From the NCBI RefSeq assembly GCF_001522545.3, contig NC_031769.1:22901419-22965418 (forward strand): a stretch of 64,000 bases of DNA, written 5' to 3'. The position numbers were made by a program, and so were the translations under genes. This DNA is from Parus major. Taxonomy: Eukaryota; Chordata; Aves; Passeriformes; Paridae. Positions 45,101 through 53,351 of this stretch are shown piece by piece. The notes under the pieces were generated by a model. The model saw only the letters and a list, made by a program, of their open reading frames with translations. It was not told the origin of the DNA and did not search any database. How positions within the stretch are numbered: position 1 is the stretch's first letter; every line of letters starts with the position of its first letter.

Positions 45101-46663
45101 TTCCATAAATCATGTATGTGCCTTAGAATCACTTTGCCCCCTCTGCCCGTGCTCCCAATGGCATAGCCCATGCTTCCACAGAGAAGGGTATTGAGGGCAG
45201 GACAGACAAATGAGCCGGGCAGTCATTCCTAAAACAGTGGGACTGATGTTTCACCACTCTGTGAGAGCTGATGTGGAAGGAGTGGTTTGGATTCTTTCAT
45301 TCAGAGTGAATATAGGAGTAAAATTACACAACTAGAATCCAAAAGGAAGGAAGAGATTCTGTCAGTAAATCACAGTGGAGGAGGCTTTCTTGCTGGTTCT
45401 TCAACCACTTTTGTTTTGATTGCCCAAACAGACACTCAGGAAGGTGGCAGCAGTAGAAGACATGGCACCTCCATGGTGAGTTCAGCTTCTATGGGTATTC
45501 TGCACAGCTCTTCGCTTCATGACTATACCCCTGTCAGTCGCTCTGAAAACCAGGATTCTCTTCAGGTATCTCCCCTAATCTCTTTTCCATTCTCTCTACT
45601 TTGCTTGCTCTCTGCTCTGCCTTTCTGTGTCATTTTGTCTCTGCAAATTTTCTTAATTCTTCAAGGAGAAAGGGAGAATCTAGGACAACAAATTACACAT
45701 TCGCAATGGTAAGAATTGCTAAACAATCACTGACATTACAAGAGTTACTTTTTCAATCGCGTTGTTAGCTCTGTTGGTAAAAATTGATTCTGATAAATGA
45801 CATGTAGGAATAATGAATGAATTTCAGATTTCAGCCAAAATAACTTTTCATCCAAAATGTGTAACAAGATGCAAGTTTTATTCTGAGAGCAACCTTATGT
45901 ATTTCCACAGGCTCTGAGTTCTCTGGATGAAGATGACCCAAACATCCTGCTAGCTATTCAGCTGTCATTACAAGAATCTGGCTTGGCCATAGATGAAGAA
46001 ACTAGAGACTTTCTAAGTAATGAGGCATCTTTAGGAGCAATAGGTACCTCTTTGCCTACAAGACTGGACTCTGCTCCCATAAGTATAGACAACCCAAGGG
46101 GTGCTTTGAGCAGCTCTGAGCTGCTAGAACTTGGTGACAGTCTGATGAGACTGGGTACGGGCAATGATCCCTTCTCAGCTGATCGTCTTCATTCCCACCC
46201 CTGCAGCGAGACAAGAAGTGGATTATACTCAACATCTAGCGATGCTGAATCCAGCAGTCAAGATCCCAATACCAATGAAAATCTGCTTGGAAATATTATG
46301 GCCTGGTTTCATGACATGAACCCACAGAGTATTGCTCTGATCCCCTCAACAAGTACAGAAACAGATGAGGAGTCACAGCATCCCAGTACTGAAGATGGGT
46401 CAGCAGGGCAACCAAATCTTACAGACACAGGGCTGGAGCCTCAGGAAGAGCATGCACTGTTTGAGGATGCACTCAAAAATGAAGGCAGAGGAACCCAAAC
46501 AGAGGAAAGCACTTCTGAAGAAAACATTATTCCAAGTGAAACAGTATCACAAATTGGTGATAATAACAGGGAGGTAACAAGCACCCTAGATGCTTCAGGA
46601 GATAGTTCAAGTCAGACTCCTCAAACCACAAGTGAATGGACTGAACATGTGCATTTGGTATGA
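5802..46663 (+). CDS. ANKIB1: ANKIB1, Ariadne-type RBR E3 ubiquitin ligase (18 spliced coding exons, 5' partial)
   Basis: Eighteen exons bounded by AG/GT join in phase into 1,031 codons plus TGA. Numbering is within this segment; the full protein adds about 58-60 residues. Ankyrin repeats lie at about 5-160 (TPLHYAA at 85-91). RING1 has Cys271, 274, 289, 294 and 297, His291, and Cys316/321. The IBR starts at WCPIPGC (359-365). RING2 starts at Cys457/460 and contains GCNHM, whose Cys470 is by family knowledge the thioester-forming catalytic cysteine. An Ariadne domain follows, and a UIM lies at about 789-806 ([13 protein letters not shown]). RBR ligases take ubiquitin from an E2 onto the RING2 cysteine before passing it to substrate. 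No frameshift or lost zinc ligand is seen, so the gene looks functional. The start-codon exon is outside the window. Identity rests on recalled similarity to mammalian ANKIB1 along the whole length. Confidence 0.97.
6103..12195 (+). other. ANKIB1: ANKIB1 intron, 6.1 kb
   Basis: Long AT-rich intron in phase 0. No CR1 end was recognised in it. A minus-strand stretch at about 7,639-8,605 keeps unusually open frames and might be a decayed retrocopy (see findings). A trinucleotide microsatellite lies at 12,038-12,070. Otherwise I see nothing beyond ordinary intronic sequence. Confidence 0.8.
12038..12070. repeat. (ATC)n/(ATT)n microsatellite
   Basis: ATC repeats grade into ATT repeats, about 11 trinucleotides in all, 126 bases before the next ANKIB1 acceptor. 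A few AAT units also occur just upstream at 12,008-12,018. Confidence 0.9.
12196..12378 (+). CDS. ANKIB1: ANKIB1 exon: last ankyrin segment and linker
   Basis: The acceptor is ttttcag and the donor gag|gtcaga. It has 61 codons, phase 0 at both ends. It begins [20 protein letters not shown], completing the ankyrin repeat opened in the previous exon, and ends ..[11 protein letters not shown]. The donor GTCAGA departs from GTRAGT, but protein continuity with the exon at 18,835 supports it. Confidence 0.94.
15495..15522. repeat. (TC)7(TA)7 compound microsatellite
   Basis: Seven TC dinucleotides run directly into seven TA dinucleotides. This is a simple repeat inside an ANKIB1 intron. Confidence 0.95.
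18100..18236 (+). mobile_element. CR1 LINE 3'-end fragment (sense)
   Basis: The stretch contains 'ccttggagatacccaaaag', 'ctaagtgaccctgattgagg' and 'aaggtcccttccaacctta', and ends 'gtgtttctatgaa'. This is the 3' end of CR1 in sense orientation, diverged, and in an ANKIB1 intron. The 5' limit is uncertain and could reach about 17,985. Confidence 0.82.
18835..18952 (+). CDS. ANKIB1: ANKIB1 exon: region between ankyrin repeats and RING1
   Basis: The acceptor is tcttaaag and the donor acg|gtaatc. It has 39 codons plus one base. It encodes [20 protein letters not shown] and a following segment with [13 protein letters not shown], closely matching ANKIB1. The last G begins the Asp codon finished by the exon at 22,371. 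Confidence 0.95.
18953..22370 (+). other. ANKIB1: ANKIB1 intron, 3.4 kb
   Basis: AT-rich intron in phase 1 with short A-runs at about 21,932-21,943 and 21,996-22,006. No transposon end or gene was recognised. Its acceptor reads ctggaag, with a broken pyrimidine tract further upstream. Confidence 0.8.
22371..22579 (+). CDS. ANKIB1: ANKIB1 exon: linker before RING1
   Basis: With the carried-over G it supplies 70 codons: [20 protein letters not shown], then a Pro/Ser/Thr-rich linker ([17 protein letters not shown]..) ending SPGDMDTAV. The donor is gtg|gtaaat. Its base composition is richer in GC than the surrounding intron. The linker is a likely flexible segment between the substrate-binding ankyrin repeats and the RBR module. 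Confidence 0.95.
22580..24802 (+). other. ANKIB1: ANKIB1 intron, 2.2 kb
   Basis: AT-rich intron in phase 0. I see no repeat-family match, RNA gene or further exon in it. Confidence 0.8.
24803..24891 (+). CDS. ANKIB1: ANKIB1 exon: RING1 zinc-finger core
   Basis: The acceptor is tttacag and the donor ggc|gtgagt. It has 29 codons plus two bases. [19 protein letters not shown] gives the C-x2-C and C-x-H-x2-C-x2-C ligands of RING1, the E2-docking RING of RBR ligases. All expected ligands are present. Confidence 0.96.
24892..26621 (+). other. ANKIB1: ANKIB1 intron, 1.7 kb
   Basis: Phase-2 intron with no recognised feature apart from a locally duplicated phrase (ctcagagccacag, about 25,807-25,836). 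It ends with acceptor ttcttgcag. Confidence 0.8.
26622..26766 (+). CDS. ANKIB1: ANKIB1 exon: end of RING1 and RING1-IBR linker
   Basis: The first base completes an Ala codon; 48 codons follow. NIFCPAYDC supplies the last C-x4-C pair of RING1. The segment ends ..[13 protein letters not shown], and the donor is aag|gtaaat. It matches ANKIB1 closely. Confidence 0.96.
26767..28132 (+). other. ANKIB1: ANKIB1 intron, 1.4 kb, with tandem duplication
   Basis: Phase-0 intron. It contains a 69-bp tandem duplication (27,933-28,070) that ends 62 bases before the next exon. The acceptor has a strong pyrimidine tract (28,111-28,132). Confidence 0.85.
27933..28070. repeat. 69-bp tandem duplication
   Basis: Copy 1 (27,933-28,001) and copy 2 (28,002-28,070) differ at about two bases near their starts (gatgct versus ggtgtt). 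The unit length is a multiple of three, so an ORF running through it has a repeated peptide, but the repeat is intronic. Confidence 0.95.
28133..28299 (+). CDS. ANKIB1: ANKIB1 exon: IBR domain
   Basis: The acceptor is ccctacag and the donor ctg|gttagt. It has 55 codons plus two bases of a Trp codon. WCPIPGC and [11 protein letters not shown] provide in-between-RING zinc ligands. Reading past the donor gives an ORF to 28,600, which is intronic read-through and not protein. Confidence 0.96.
28300..32439 (+). other. ANKIB1: ANKIB1 intron, 4.1 kb
   Basis: Phase-2 intron. No CR1 end was recognised. It contains a 127-codon open frame on the minus strand (31,547-31,930) with no recognised domain, described in the findings. 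A GATA-type simple stretch lies near 31,057-31,078. Confidence 0.75.
32440..32528 (+). CDS. ANKIB1: ANKIB1 exon: end of IBR
   Basis: The acceptor is tttttag and the donor aac|gtaaga. It completes the Trp codon and adds 29 codons plus one base: [20 protein letters not shown], then KISEMKPEE. CxC near the middle gives the last IBR ligands. Confidence 0.95.
32529..33545 (+). other. ANKIB1: ANKIB1 intron, 1.0 kb, very AT-rich
   Basis: Phase-1 intron. Its middle (about 33,180-33,420) is extremely AT-rich, with repeated 'atatat/attaaaat' phrases. The acceptor reads ctcaaaaag, which is weak (see findings). Confidence 0.8.
33546..33676 (+). CDS. ANKIB1: ANKIB1 exon: RING2 with catalytic cysteine
   Basis: It completes a Leu codon and adds 43 codons: [20 protein letters not shown], then [19 protein letters not shown] and AK. 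The GCNHM cysteine corresponds to the ubiquitin-accepting catalytic residue of Ariadne-family RBR ligases. The donor aag|gtaaga is good. The acceptor lacks an adjacent pyrimidine run, but protein continuity fixes the boundary. Confidence 0.93.
33677..37623 (+). other. ANKIB1: ANKIB1 intron, 3.9 kb
   Basis: Phase-0 intron. It contains an antisense CR1 fragment with an internal deletion (about 35,528-36,140). A less AT-rich block at about 34,850-35,390 matches no repeat family I know by sight. An AT-rich block lies at 37,263-37,322. The acceptor is cctgtttttttctgaag. Confidence 0.8.
35528..36140 (-). mobile_element. CR1 LINE fragment (antisense) with internal deletion
   Basis: The + strand begins 'atcatagaatatgctgagtt' and continues with phrases typical of inverted CR1: 'caccatgtgcctgagagc', 'actctgtcaggcttggtgct', 'ttccagtgcccagccacc'. 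After about 35,760 it jumps to phrases from further inside the reverse-transcriptase region ('tgactgcattgtcctccagg', 'gtgctggctgtgacaaatga'). The reading frames are broken, so it is an inactive relic with a large internal loss. Confidence 0.87.
37624..37758 (+). CDS. ANKIB1: ANKIB1 exon: end of RING2, start of Ariadne domain
   Basis: It has 45 codons, phase 0 at both ends: [20 protein letters not shown], then [20 protein letters not shown], then EMTVE. CxxxxCxxC supplies the final RING2 ligands. The donor is gag|gtaaca. Confidence 0.95.
37759..38306 (+). other. ANKIB1: ANKIB1 intron, 0.5 kb
   Basis: Short phase-0 intron; nothing notable was seen. The acceptor is attttccag. Confidence 0.85.
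38307..38393 (+). CDS. ANKIB1: ANKIB1 exon: Ariadne domain helix
   Basis: It has 29 codons: [20 protein letters not shown], then FKNHELSYQ. The [14 protein letters not shown] sequence is the hallmark start of the Ariadne helical domain, which in this family restrains the RING2 cysteine until activated. The donor is cag|gtgtgg. Confidence 0.95.
38488..38554 (+). CDS. ANKIB1: ANKIB1 exon: Ariadne domain
   Basis: The acceptor is tttctag and the donor gaa|gtaagt (near consensus). It has 22 codons plus one base: [20 protein letters not shown], then SG. The Ser-Gly just before the junction replaces the Lys-Glu I recall for the human protein; the split Thr codon and the next exon agree. It is separated from the previous exon by only 94 bases. 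Confidence 0.92.
38555..38927 (+). other. ANKIB1: ANKIB1 intron, 0.37 kb
   Basis: Phase-1 intron, acceptor catattgcag. Nothing else was seen. Confidence 0.85.
38928..39073 (+). CDS. ANKIB1: ANKIB1 exon: Ariadne domain
   Basis: It completes a Thr codon and adds 48 codons: [48 protein letters not shown]. '[16 protein letters not shown]' is the conserved core of the Ariadne domain. The donor is cag|gtaata. Confidence 0.96.
39074..39667 (+). other. ANKIB1: ANKIB1 intron, 0.6 kb
   Basis: Phase-0 intron with a pyrimidine-rich patch at about 39,310-39,362. Nothing else was seen. Confidence 0.85.
39668..39846 (+). CDS. ANKIB1: ANKIB1 exon: end of Ariadne domain
   Basis: The acceptor is cttgcag and the donor cag|gtaatc. 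It has 59 codons plus two bases: [20 protein letters not shown], then [20 protein letters not shown], ending ..[12 protein letters not shown]. It matches ANKIB1 nearly residue for residue. Confidence 0.96.
39847..40396 (+). other. ANKIB1: ANKIB1 intron, 0.55 kb
   Basis: Phase-2 intron, acceptor ttttatag. No other feature was seen. Confidence 0.85.
40397..40448 (+). CDS. ANKIB1: ANKIB1 exon: short 52-base exon
   Basis: It completes a Ser codon and adds 17 codons: [17 protein letters not shown]. It is too short to appear as an ORF. It is supported by phase continuity on both sides and by conservation with ANKIB1. The donor is gag|gtaaac. Confidence 0.95.
40449..43705 (+). other. ANKIB1: ANKIB1 intron, 3.3 kb, with tandem duplication
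   Basis: Phase-0 intron. It contains an 84-bp-period partial tandem duplication (42,941-43,089) and a T-run at 43,472-43,488. No transposon end was recognised. Confidence 0.8.
42941..43089. repeat. 84-bp-period tandem duplication (65 bp shared)
   Basis: The 65 bases at 42,941-43,005 recur at 43,025-43,089 with no difference that I can see. A 19-base segment separates them. The block starts 'aggagttcaaatcaatatgg'. It is intronic, and its identity implies a recent origin or local assembly duplication. Confidence 0.95.
43706..43817 (+). CDS. ANKIB1: ANKIB1 exon: basic Arg-rich segment
   Basis: The acceptor is tatgcag and the donor tag|gtacgg. It has 37 codons plus one base: [20 protein letters not shown], then [17 protein letters not shown]. 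The RRRHRQRRR run is strongly basic and could act as a nuclear-localisation or nucleic-acid-contact patch (inference). Confidence 0.94.
43818..45431 (+). other. ANKIB1: ANKIB1 intron, 1.6 kb
   Basis: Phase-1 intron; AT-rich palindromic stretch around 44,613-44,652 (taattaattttaattttaaa). Acceptor cccaaacag is pyrimidine-poor. Nothing else was recognised. Confidence 0.8.
45432..45565 (+). CDS. ANKIB1: ANKIB1 exon: Ser-rich region
   Basis: It completes an Asp codon and adds 44 codons: [20 protein letters not shown], then [20 protein letters not shown], then DSLQ. It is low-complexity, serine-rich and probably disordered. The donor is cag|gtatct. Confidence 0.94.
45566..45910 (+). other. ANKIB1: ANKIB1 last intron, 0.35 kb
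   Basis: Short phase-0 intron that opens with a pyrimidine-rich stretch (45,566-45,660). The acceptor is tttccacag. Confidence 0.85.
45911..46663 (+). CDS. ANKIB1: ANKIB1 terminal coding exon: UIM and acidic tail
   Basis: It has 250 codons and TGA. It starts [20 protein letters not shown], then QESG, a canonical ubiquitin-interacting motif: acidic start followed by a helix with the Ala/Ser core. A long Ser/Glu/Asp-rich, probably disordered tail follows. It ends ..[11 protein letters not shown], the expected ANKIB1 C-terminus. [20 protein letters not shown] is a conserved hydrophobic island inside the tail. Confidence 0.97.
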   Translation, partial: ALSSLDEDDPNILLAIQLSLQESGLAIDEETRDFLSNEASLGAIGTSLPTRLDSAPISIDNPRGALSSSELLELGDSLMRLGTGNDPFSADRLHSHPCSETRSGLYSTSSDAESSSQDPNTNENLLGNIMAWFHDMNPQSIALIPSTSTETDEESQHPSTEDGSAGQPNLTDTGLEPQEEHALFEDALKNEGRGTQTEESTSEENIIPSETVSQIGDNNREVTSTLDASGDSSSQTPQTTSEWTEHVHLV

Positions 46664-48905
46664 ATACAAAGTAAATCTGGAGTAAAAGAATGGTGGTGAC
46701 AGATGGTACAGTATGTGGAGTAAGCATTATGGAGGCTTTGATCCACATAATTGCAACTCAGTTGTAACCACTGACATACCAACGGATATTTAGGAGTTCT
46801 CTTGAATTGTAGTTCTTCATAATAATGTGAACCTTTCAAGGAATATCCTTTGCATTTAATTAGCTAGTATTTGCCTTTTTGCTCTCAAGAGAAAGGAATA
46901 AGTAGGTTGTATTCCACATTCCTAATACAATGCAGCATCTGTTTAGCCTTAGGTTGATGATCCTTAACTTGAAAGTACGGATTAAAGGCTTACACTGATT
47001 ATTTTGGTTGGTTTTCCTAAGAAATAGTTTATTCCATTTTTTAGAACTCATAATTTCACCAAAATAACATCTAGCAGCTCATTTGCATTTTGGTTTTGTT
47101 TTCCACAACTTTTCCTTACTCGTTTCATTTTTGTTAGCAGTGTGAACGGAGGTATTTAATGCTTCTCTGTAGTACTGCTCCAGGAACAAGTTTTAGGGGA
47201 TATTCTTTCCCTTTAAAATCAAAGATTTTTTCATGTCTATTTACAGTCCAAATGTGCCAAACTGTGAAAAGTTAACTGGCAGTAGCCTAATGAAACAGTG
47301 CAGTGTTACTCTATCCAACTAATCCCACAATTCTTAGCAGTGAAAGAAACCACTGGGTAGCATTGCTTCTCTAAATTTATCTGGCGTATGTTGCCATGGT
47401 GACTGCATTTAATTAAATGTAGCCTGTATCTTAAGTTAATAAAACCTAATGCTGCTGTTAAACAGTTATTTTAAATATTAAAATACAGTGAGTTAGCAAC
47501 AGCTATGCTGTATTTTGAGACACTTTAATGGAAGTGCAATCATAGTTCTTTGTTTTCATAATTCTACGAAGCATTTTATGCACTAATAGTGCAATTACTT
47601 TTAATGATAACATTTTATAAAAATATAGGAATACAGAATTTTCATATATTAGCCAGTCCCACACTTAAAAGTTCAGATAACACATCCTGCTCAACATGTT
47701 ACGGTGCCTTTGCCTAACCCAACTGGATAGTTGCCACAGTTAAACAAGTAATTCAAATTCAGTGTTTGTTCTGGAGTAACTATGCTATTAATTGCAAAGA
47801 CCTCCATAAAACCACCCATGGCCTTGCCTTTACAGTAAATAACTAAACATTCAGTCAGTGTTTTTGCATATACAAAACACTACTAGGTATTTGTTCAATT
47901 GCACAATATTCATTTGCTGTGTGATTACTGTTTAGTGTAAGAAAAAAAAAATTAAAAAAGAAAAAAAAACAAACCACAAAAAAACCTTTTCCTAGTTGTT
48001 GTACCGTGAAAAACAAAAATACTGGTTTTAGATTTGCTTAAAAGCATTGATCTACAGTTAGTGAGATACAATGGTACAGTATGTAATTACAACTAGAATA
48101 AGTTGTTCAAATGGCTGTTTTAATTACATATAATCAAAACTTTTCATAACATGAGCAAATTACATACACTCCATTTTAAGTTTTGCTTAACTGTTACCAG
48201 AGATTTGTTGATATGATATAAAAGTTTATTACTACTGAGTGTGTATAGGCAAGTGTCATGATAGCAAAGTTTATGTATTGATTACTGTGAGTTTAAGTGA
48301 ATGTTTTGGTAACTAATTCATGCAAATCCAGCTTTGGAACCTTGCAGTTACAAGGTTCATATTAGTAAAAAATGAAATAAGAATATTTTACCCTCACCCC
48401 ATAAAAACCTTGTCCATTTTCAAGCATCTTTAGAGAGACTAAATTAGAATAGTCTAAATAATTTTCCAACTTTTCCTCTAGCCACCCTACTCCTGACAAA
48501 ATATTGAGCCTTTGAAAAATACCTATAGGTATAAAGTCCTTCAACTAAAATGGTCCTTCATGAACTGTCATCATGAACTGGTCTGAAAGTTGTTTAACTC
48601 ACATAGCTTCCTTGAATGGTAATTTCTGAATAGAAAGATTCTCACAAAAAGATTGTGTATTGCATTGAGATGTCTTGCAAAGTTGCAGTAAGATATGTAA
48701 GAGTGCTCTCTGTGAAGATAGTGAAGTTTGTGGGTTCTGGTTTTATGTAATTTGGTTAGGTTGTGCAGTATATCCATTGTTTCCGTGTTACTCTTATGAG
48801 CATGAAATTAGACTATTAAATTTGTATTTTCTTGGTACTTATTTTAACACCATAGTCATTGACTTTACAATTCAAAAATAAAAGTTTGGCAAGACTATTT
48901 TGTAA
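46664..48905 (+). other. ANKIB1: ANKIB1 3' UTR (end inferred)
   Basis: AT-rich non-coding sequence following the TGA. It has an A-rich patch at 47,941-47,994. The end is set about 20 bases past AATAAA at 48,877. A longer form using ATTAAA at 49,070 is equally possible. The length is in the range I recall for mammalian ANKIB1. Confidence 0.6.
48877..48882 (+). terminator. ANKIB1: Candidate poly(A) signal AATAAA for ANKIB1
   Basis: Canonical hexamer 2.2 kb after the stop codon, followed within 40 bases by a T/G-rich stretch (gtttggcaagactattttgt). A variant ATTAAA lies at 49,070-49,075. Inferred only. Confidence 0.5.
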
Positions 48906-49532
48906 ACCTGTTAATTTTATAATGTAAAAAAATTACTCTAACCTTGAATTGTTATTTGCACTTTCATAGTCTATACTTGATACATTCCCACTTTATATAC
49001 AAGTAGGATACTACAACCATGTAGATGTTTGGCCAAATGAATGCTGTTAATAATATGTAAAATTCTTTGATTAAACATTTATTACTTAAACTAATTCCGT
49101 TCTGTCTCATTACATCTTAGGGTTTCTGTAGCAGATCCTTGAGACTGCTGATGGACATTTTTAGGGTATGTTCAGTACTGTGCCAGATTAGTTGGACACC
49201 ATGTAGTAAGCTGAATGTTTTGATTTGTAAATTATAAGGTACCATCATTAAGCTTTGAAAAAAATCTAAAATAGAATTTGTCTTAATTGCTACAGCCATA
49301 TTGAGCACGGGTTCTTTGTAGAGTAATGCCTTATCACTACAAATAGTGGTGCTAAAGAGGAGGGACTAATTTTTGTGAACAATTCTGTTAATTAGTGTTA
49401 CTTAAGTGCCACTTAATATCCACTCTTCATTGTTACCAGGAAATTCCAGAGTGTCTCTGTTACATTAATAGCATTAAACTATTTTGTTCATTGTTACAGT
49501 AATATCAACTTCCACCACCAAGCATGCCAAGA

Positions 49533-49731
49533 TCATGGAATCACAGACTGGTTTGGGTTGGAAGGGACTTAAAGACCATGTTCTTCAATCCCCCTTCCAT
49601 GCACAGGGACACCTTTTTCACTAGACCAAGATGCTCAGAGCTCCATCCAACCCAGCCTTGAACACTTCCAGTGATGGAGCATTTCCAGCTTCTCTGGGCA
49701 ATCTGTTCCAGTGCCTGGGCACCCTCACAGA
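49533..49731 (-). mobile_element. CR1 LINE 3'-end fragment (antisense)
   Basis: The + strand reads 'tcatggaatcacagactggt', 'tgggttggaagggacttaaa', 'cagccttgaacacttccag' and 'gcaatctgttccagtgcctg'. This is the reverse complement of CR1, 5'-truncated at about 200 bases. Confidence 0.92.
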
Positions 49732-52360
49732 AGGCATGCTACTGTAATCCTCAGGGAGGCTGGTGAGAATGGAAGCCAAAACATGGACACAATGATAGCC
49801 AGTTTCTTTACAAGCAACTGTCTGGCTCAAGAGACAGCTTTAACATGCCTTGAAAGAACCAAGTACTCATGGTCAGTTTATGTCATCTGTGCCATTACTT
49901 TACCTACCCATGTCCCTCAAGAAGGCCAAAACCCAAAGGCCTCACAAAATCCAGGGTGAATTCTTGGCTCTACTACAAGCTTGAATGATTAAGAATAAGA
50001 GCCAAAAGCTGCAAAGACAGATGCGTATTACTTACGCAAGTAATAACTGCAACACATCTCAAAAACAACATCAGTTGTGGCTCTGGGAATTAAGGGAATA
50101 CAAGCAGCTTTTCTCACAAGAGAGCTATTAAGTACAGAACCTTAGAAGAGAACCATGTGGAAATGCAGAGTGCACCAGTCTATGAGCTTTATACCAAATT
50201 TCATGCATTTACAATACAAATATTTCTGGAGAAGCACTCTGTGTGCATCCTCTGCAGCTGACTGTGGAACAGTGACACACACATAATAAGAATAAAGGAT
50301 TCTTCAGCTGTGAGCCAGCTGACTGTAGGATAGCAGCAAGAAGCTAGGAGGAAGCAATGCAATTAAATCCATTGCAGAACAATTCATCTACTGAAGCAGG
50401 AAATGAGCAGTGTGTGGGGATGTGCATCACTTTTAATAAAAACCACTCTCACCAAGAGCTCCCAAGAAGAAACAGTTCTGTACTGACAGCCAGTGTGTCT
50501 CTGACACAGTTCCCCTCCACAGGTGGAGCCAACATTTCATTTCCTCCACTTCTTTGTGGAGACTGCATTGGAATCTATAATGGATGGGCTCTGATGACTT
50601 CAAAGGGCAGCCCTTTCTTTATTGCGGTAAAAATAATCTGAAAATACACTTTAATTGGAAGAAAACATTTACTCTGCAACTTTAGCTGAGCTTACACAGT
50701 GCAAAATGCCTCAGCTGCATCAGCCACTTCCAGCCAGGCCTTAGACTGAGGCAACCCACTCTAGCCCCAAAGAGAAGCTAGTTAAAGAGAATCAGGAAAG
50801 TGAAGAGGATGCTCAAAATTTGGGATCATTTTAAGGCTTGGAATCCTCAGGAGAGAGGGGTATTTTAGGAAGTCCGGAGCCCCACCTCTCCTTCTACCCC
50901 TAACTACCAGCTAGTCAGCAACTCTCAGAACATTTCAGCTATTGCCTAAGATAAAAGACATGCTGGGTGTAATTTCTGACAAAACATCATAACCACTGTT
51001 ATTTTGTCACCTTCCAGGTGAGGCAGGGATGATCAGACACCACTTACAGCAATCCCTGCCTCTCTGGTCTGACACAAGGGCAACAGAATAATATTACCAA
51101 GAGCACTGAAATCTCAAAATGTTGTTTTACTGTGGTTCCATTGAAATGACAACCACATTTTTCAAGAAATACTGATTTAAAACTTTTTAACAACAAATAA
51201 ACGGTTCTTTAAACCATTTTTGAATTATCTTAAACTATCACCTCAGATTAGGTTTCTTAAAGCTTGAGCTTTATTGATTTGGGGTTTTTTAAATTCAAGT
51301 TATTACTTAAAAACAGAAAGAATAATCACGGTGAATGAAGTTATTAAAAATATGCAGCAGAATATTTAATTAAGAGTATACATATATATGTAAACCACAC
51401 ACTTCCTGCATTTGTGACAAAAAAGACCCTGTACATGGTTTCAGAAAGACCAAGGGATTAGAAGCCAGGAAGACTGCAGAACTGGAGTTGAAAAAAAAAC
51501 AACTATTGCCATTTTTATTTGCTATCCATTAGCAATAAATGTTATAAAAATTCACTAGCTAAAAACCTTCACAAAGTATTAGATACTTATCTGGACAGAA
51601 ATGGACATTGTCATTCATGTCACACAGACTAGTGAAGCTATGCCAACGCGATGGCAGTGAGGGGCCCAGCAGTGGAGGATTGCTGAGGTGGGTGGTTGGG
51701 AACAAAAGCAGGCAGAAGCTACCAAAAAAAAAAAACTGGCGGGAAGAGCTTAAGGGCTCTGAGAGATCACTGATCTGCAAAATACAACTACAGAGAGATG
51801 CATTAAAGAAACAGAAAACAAAAAATCTGCACTTGATAAGTATAAACAGCTTGAAAAGAAGGTAAATCAGGATTTAAATCAAAATTGAGAAATAAATTTG
51901 GCACCTGAGACAAGGAAGTCAAAGTTGGTGTGAAAGAGGCATGCAAGAGGTTAAATATAACTGTCCATGAGCCGGTACCAACCCAGGCAGACCCTGCATC
52001 CACTGCACGCTGCATGAGAGGAGCATCTGTTAACAGATCCCTGCAAATTATGGCTATTTGTGTCCACTGAGGACAAGAAAAAAATCAATTTCATTTGCAC
52101 CAAAGAAGCTTTAAATAAACCCTAAGGACGGAAACTGAATATGAGAACTAAGAGACTGCAAAACTTCATGCATGATGGGGCATTTCTTCCGTAACATCTG
52201 ACTAGAAAAACATCTATGTGGGATGGCCAGGGACCATGTGAGTGGCAGCAGGTGAGGAACCACTGTTAGGCTGGTTCCTACATTTGGTTCTCAAAGCTTC
52301 ACAAAGGCACATGTTCATTCCCTGGCCGTGATACATGACTGAGGTTCCACGCAAGAGTGG

Positions 52361-52600
52361 CACAGAATCATAGAGTGGTTTGTGTTTGCAGGGGACCTTG
52401 AAGATCATCTAGTTCTAACCACCCATGCCACAAGCAGGATCACCTTCCATTAGACCAGGTTGTTCAGAGTGCCACACAACCTGACCTTGAACACTTCCAG
52501 GGATGGGGCATCCACAGTTTCTCTGGACAGCCTGTTCCAGTGCCTCGCCACCTTCAAAGCAGAGGATTTTTTCCAAATATTTAATCTAAATGAAGTCAAA
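52361..52600 (-). mobile_element. CR1 LINE 3'-end fragment (antisense)
   Basis: It starts 'cacagaatcatagagtggtt' and includes 'gaccttgaacacttccaggg' and 'cagcctgttccagtgcctcg'. Similarity to the CR1 pattern fades after about 52,600. It lies in the same orientation as the next copy. Confidence 0.9.
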
Positions 52601-52780
52601 AAATGGCATATGTTGAGGCCAAGATCCAGCAACACTTTATCCTGAATCAGGACAATCACTGCAGTCCATCTCCTGTCCCCTGATTCTCTGTTGAGCTGCA
52701 GGAGTGACAGCCATAAACCCTTGAATGACAGCATCTGGCACACCCTGCAAATAGGAATGGAACCAGAGATGGTTTCTGCT

Positions 52781-53153
52781 TCACAGAATCACAGAATGTT
52801 AAGGGTTGGAAGCTGCCTTAAAGATCATTAGTCCCAACCCCCTGCCATGAGCAGGGACACCTCCCACTAGACCAGGCTGCTCAAGGCCTTATCCAGCACG
52901 GTTTTGAACACTGCCAGGGCTGGGGCATCAACGGCCTCCCTGGGCAACCTGTTTCAGTATCTCACCACATTAACAGTAGAGAATTTCTTCCCAATATCTA
53001 ATCTAAATACTCCATCTTTCAATTTGTACCCATTCCCCCCAGTTCTCTCACTGCAGTTCCTGATGAAGAGTCCCTCTCTGGGTTCCCTGTAGGCCCCTTC
53101 AGATACTGGAAGGTGCTGCGAAGTCTCCCCACGACCTTCTCCAGGCTGACCAG
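52781..53153 (-). mobile_element. CR1 LINE 3'-end fragment (antisense), abutting the GATAD1 promoter
   Basis: It starts 'tcacagaatcacagaatgtt', includes 'agaccaggctgctcaaggcc' and 'ttcttcccaatatctaatct', and ends near 'cttctccaggctgaccagc'. At about 370 bases it is the longest continuous CR1 piece here. Its end lies about 105 bases before the 17-bp minisatellite. Confidence 0.93.
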
Positions 53154-53257
53154 CCATAATTACACCCACCGGGCCTTCCCCTTGCCCGGTTCCGTCCCTC
53201 GCCGGCACTGACGGGACACCGCTCTCTGCGCCATGGCTCCAGCCGAGGCGACAGCAG

Positions 53258-53351
53258 CCCCTTTGGCTCCGGGGCCCCTTTGGCTCCGGGGCCCCTTTGG
53301 CTCCGGGGCCCCTTTGGCTCCGGGGCCCCTTTGGCTCCGGGGCCCCTTTGG
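53258..53351. repeat. 17-bp GC-rich minisatellite (truncated by assembly gap)
   Basis: Five exact copies and a partial sixth of cccctttggctccgggg. Adjacent units create the palindrome ggggcccc at each junction. The array runs directly into a run of N, so the true copy number is unknown. It lies 240-330 bases upstream of the GATAD1 ATG. Confidence 0.96.

Larger units (their letters stand above)
48906..53160. other. ANKIB1-GATAD1 intergenic interval
   Basis: About 4.2 kb with no recognised gene. It holds three antisense CR1 3' ends (49,533-49,731; 52,361-52,600; 52,781-53,153). The part between 49,740 and 52,360 shows nothing recognisable beyond short A-runs. All ORFs here are short, and several are simply CR1 sequence. 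Confidence 0.8.

Noticed and set aside
49621..53092. Short ORFs such as those at 49,621-49,830, 52,450-52,743 and 52,904-53,092
   Set aside because: They are translations of antisense CR1 3' ends, not genes.
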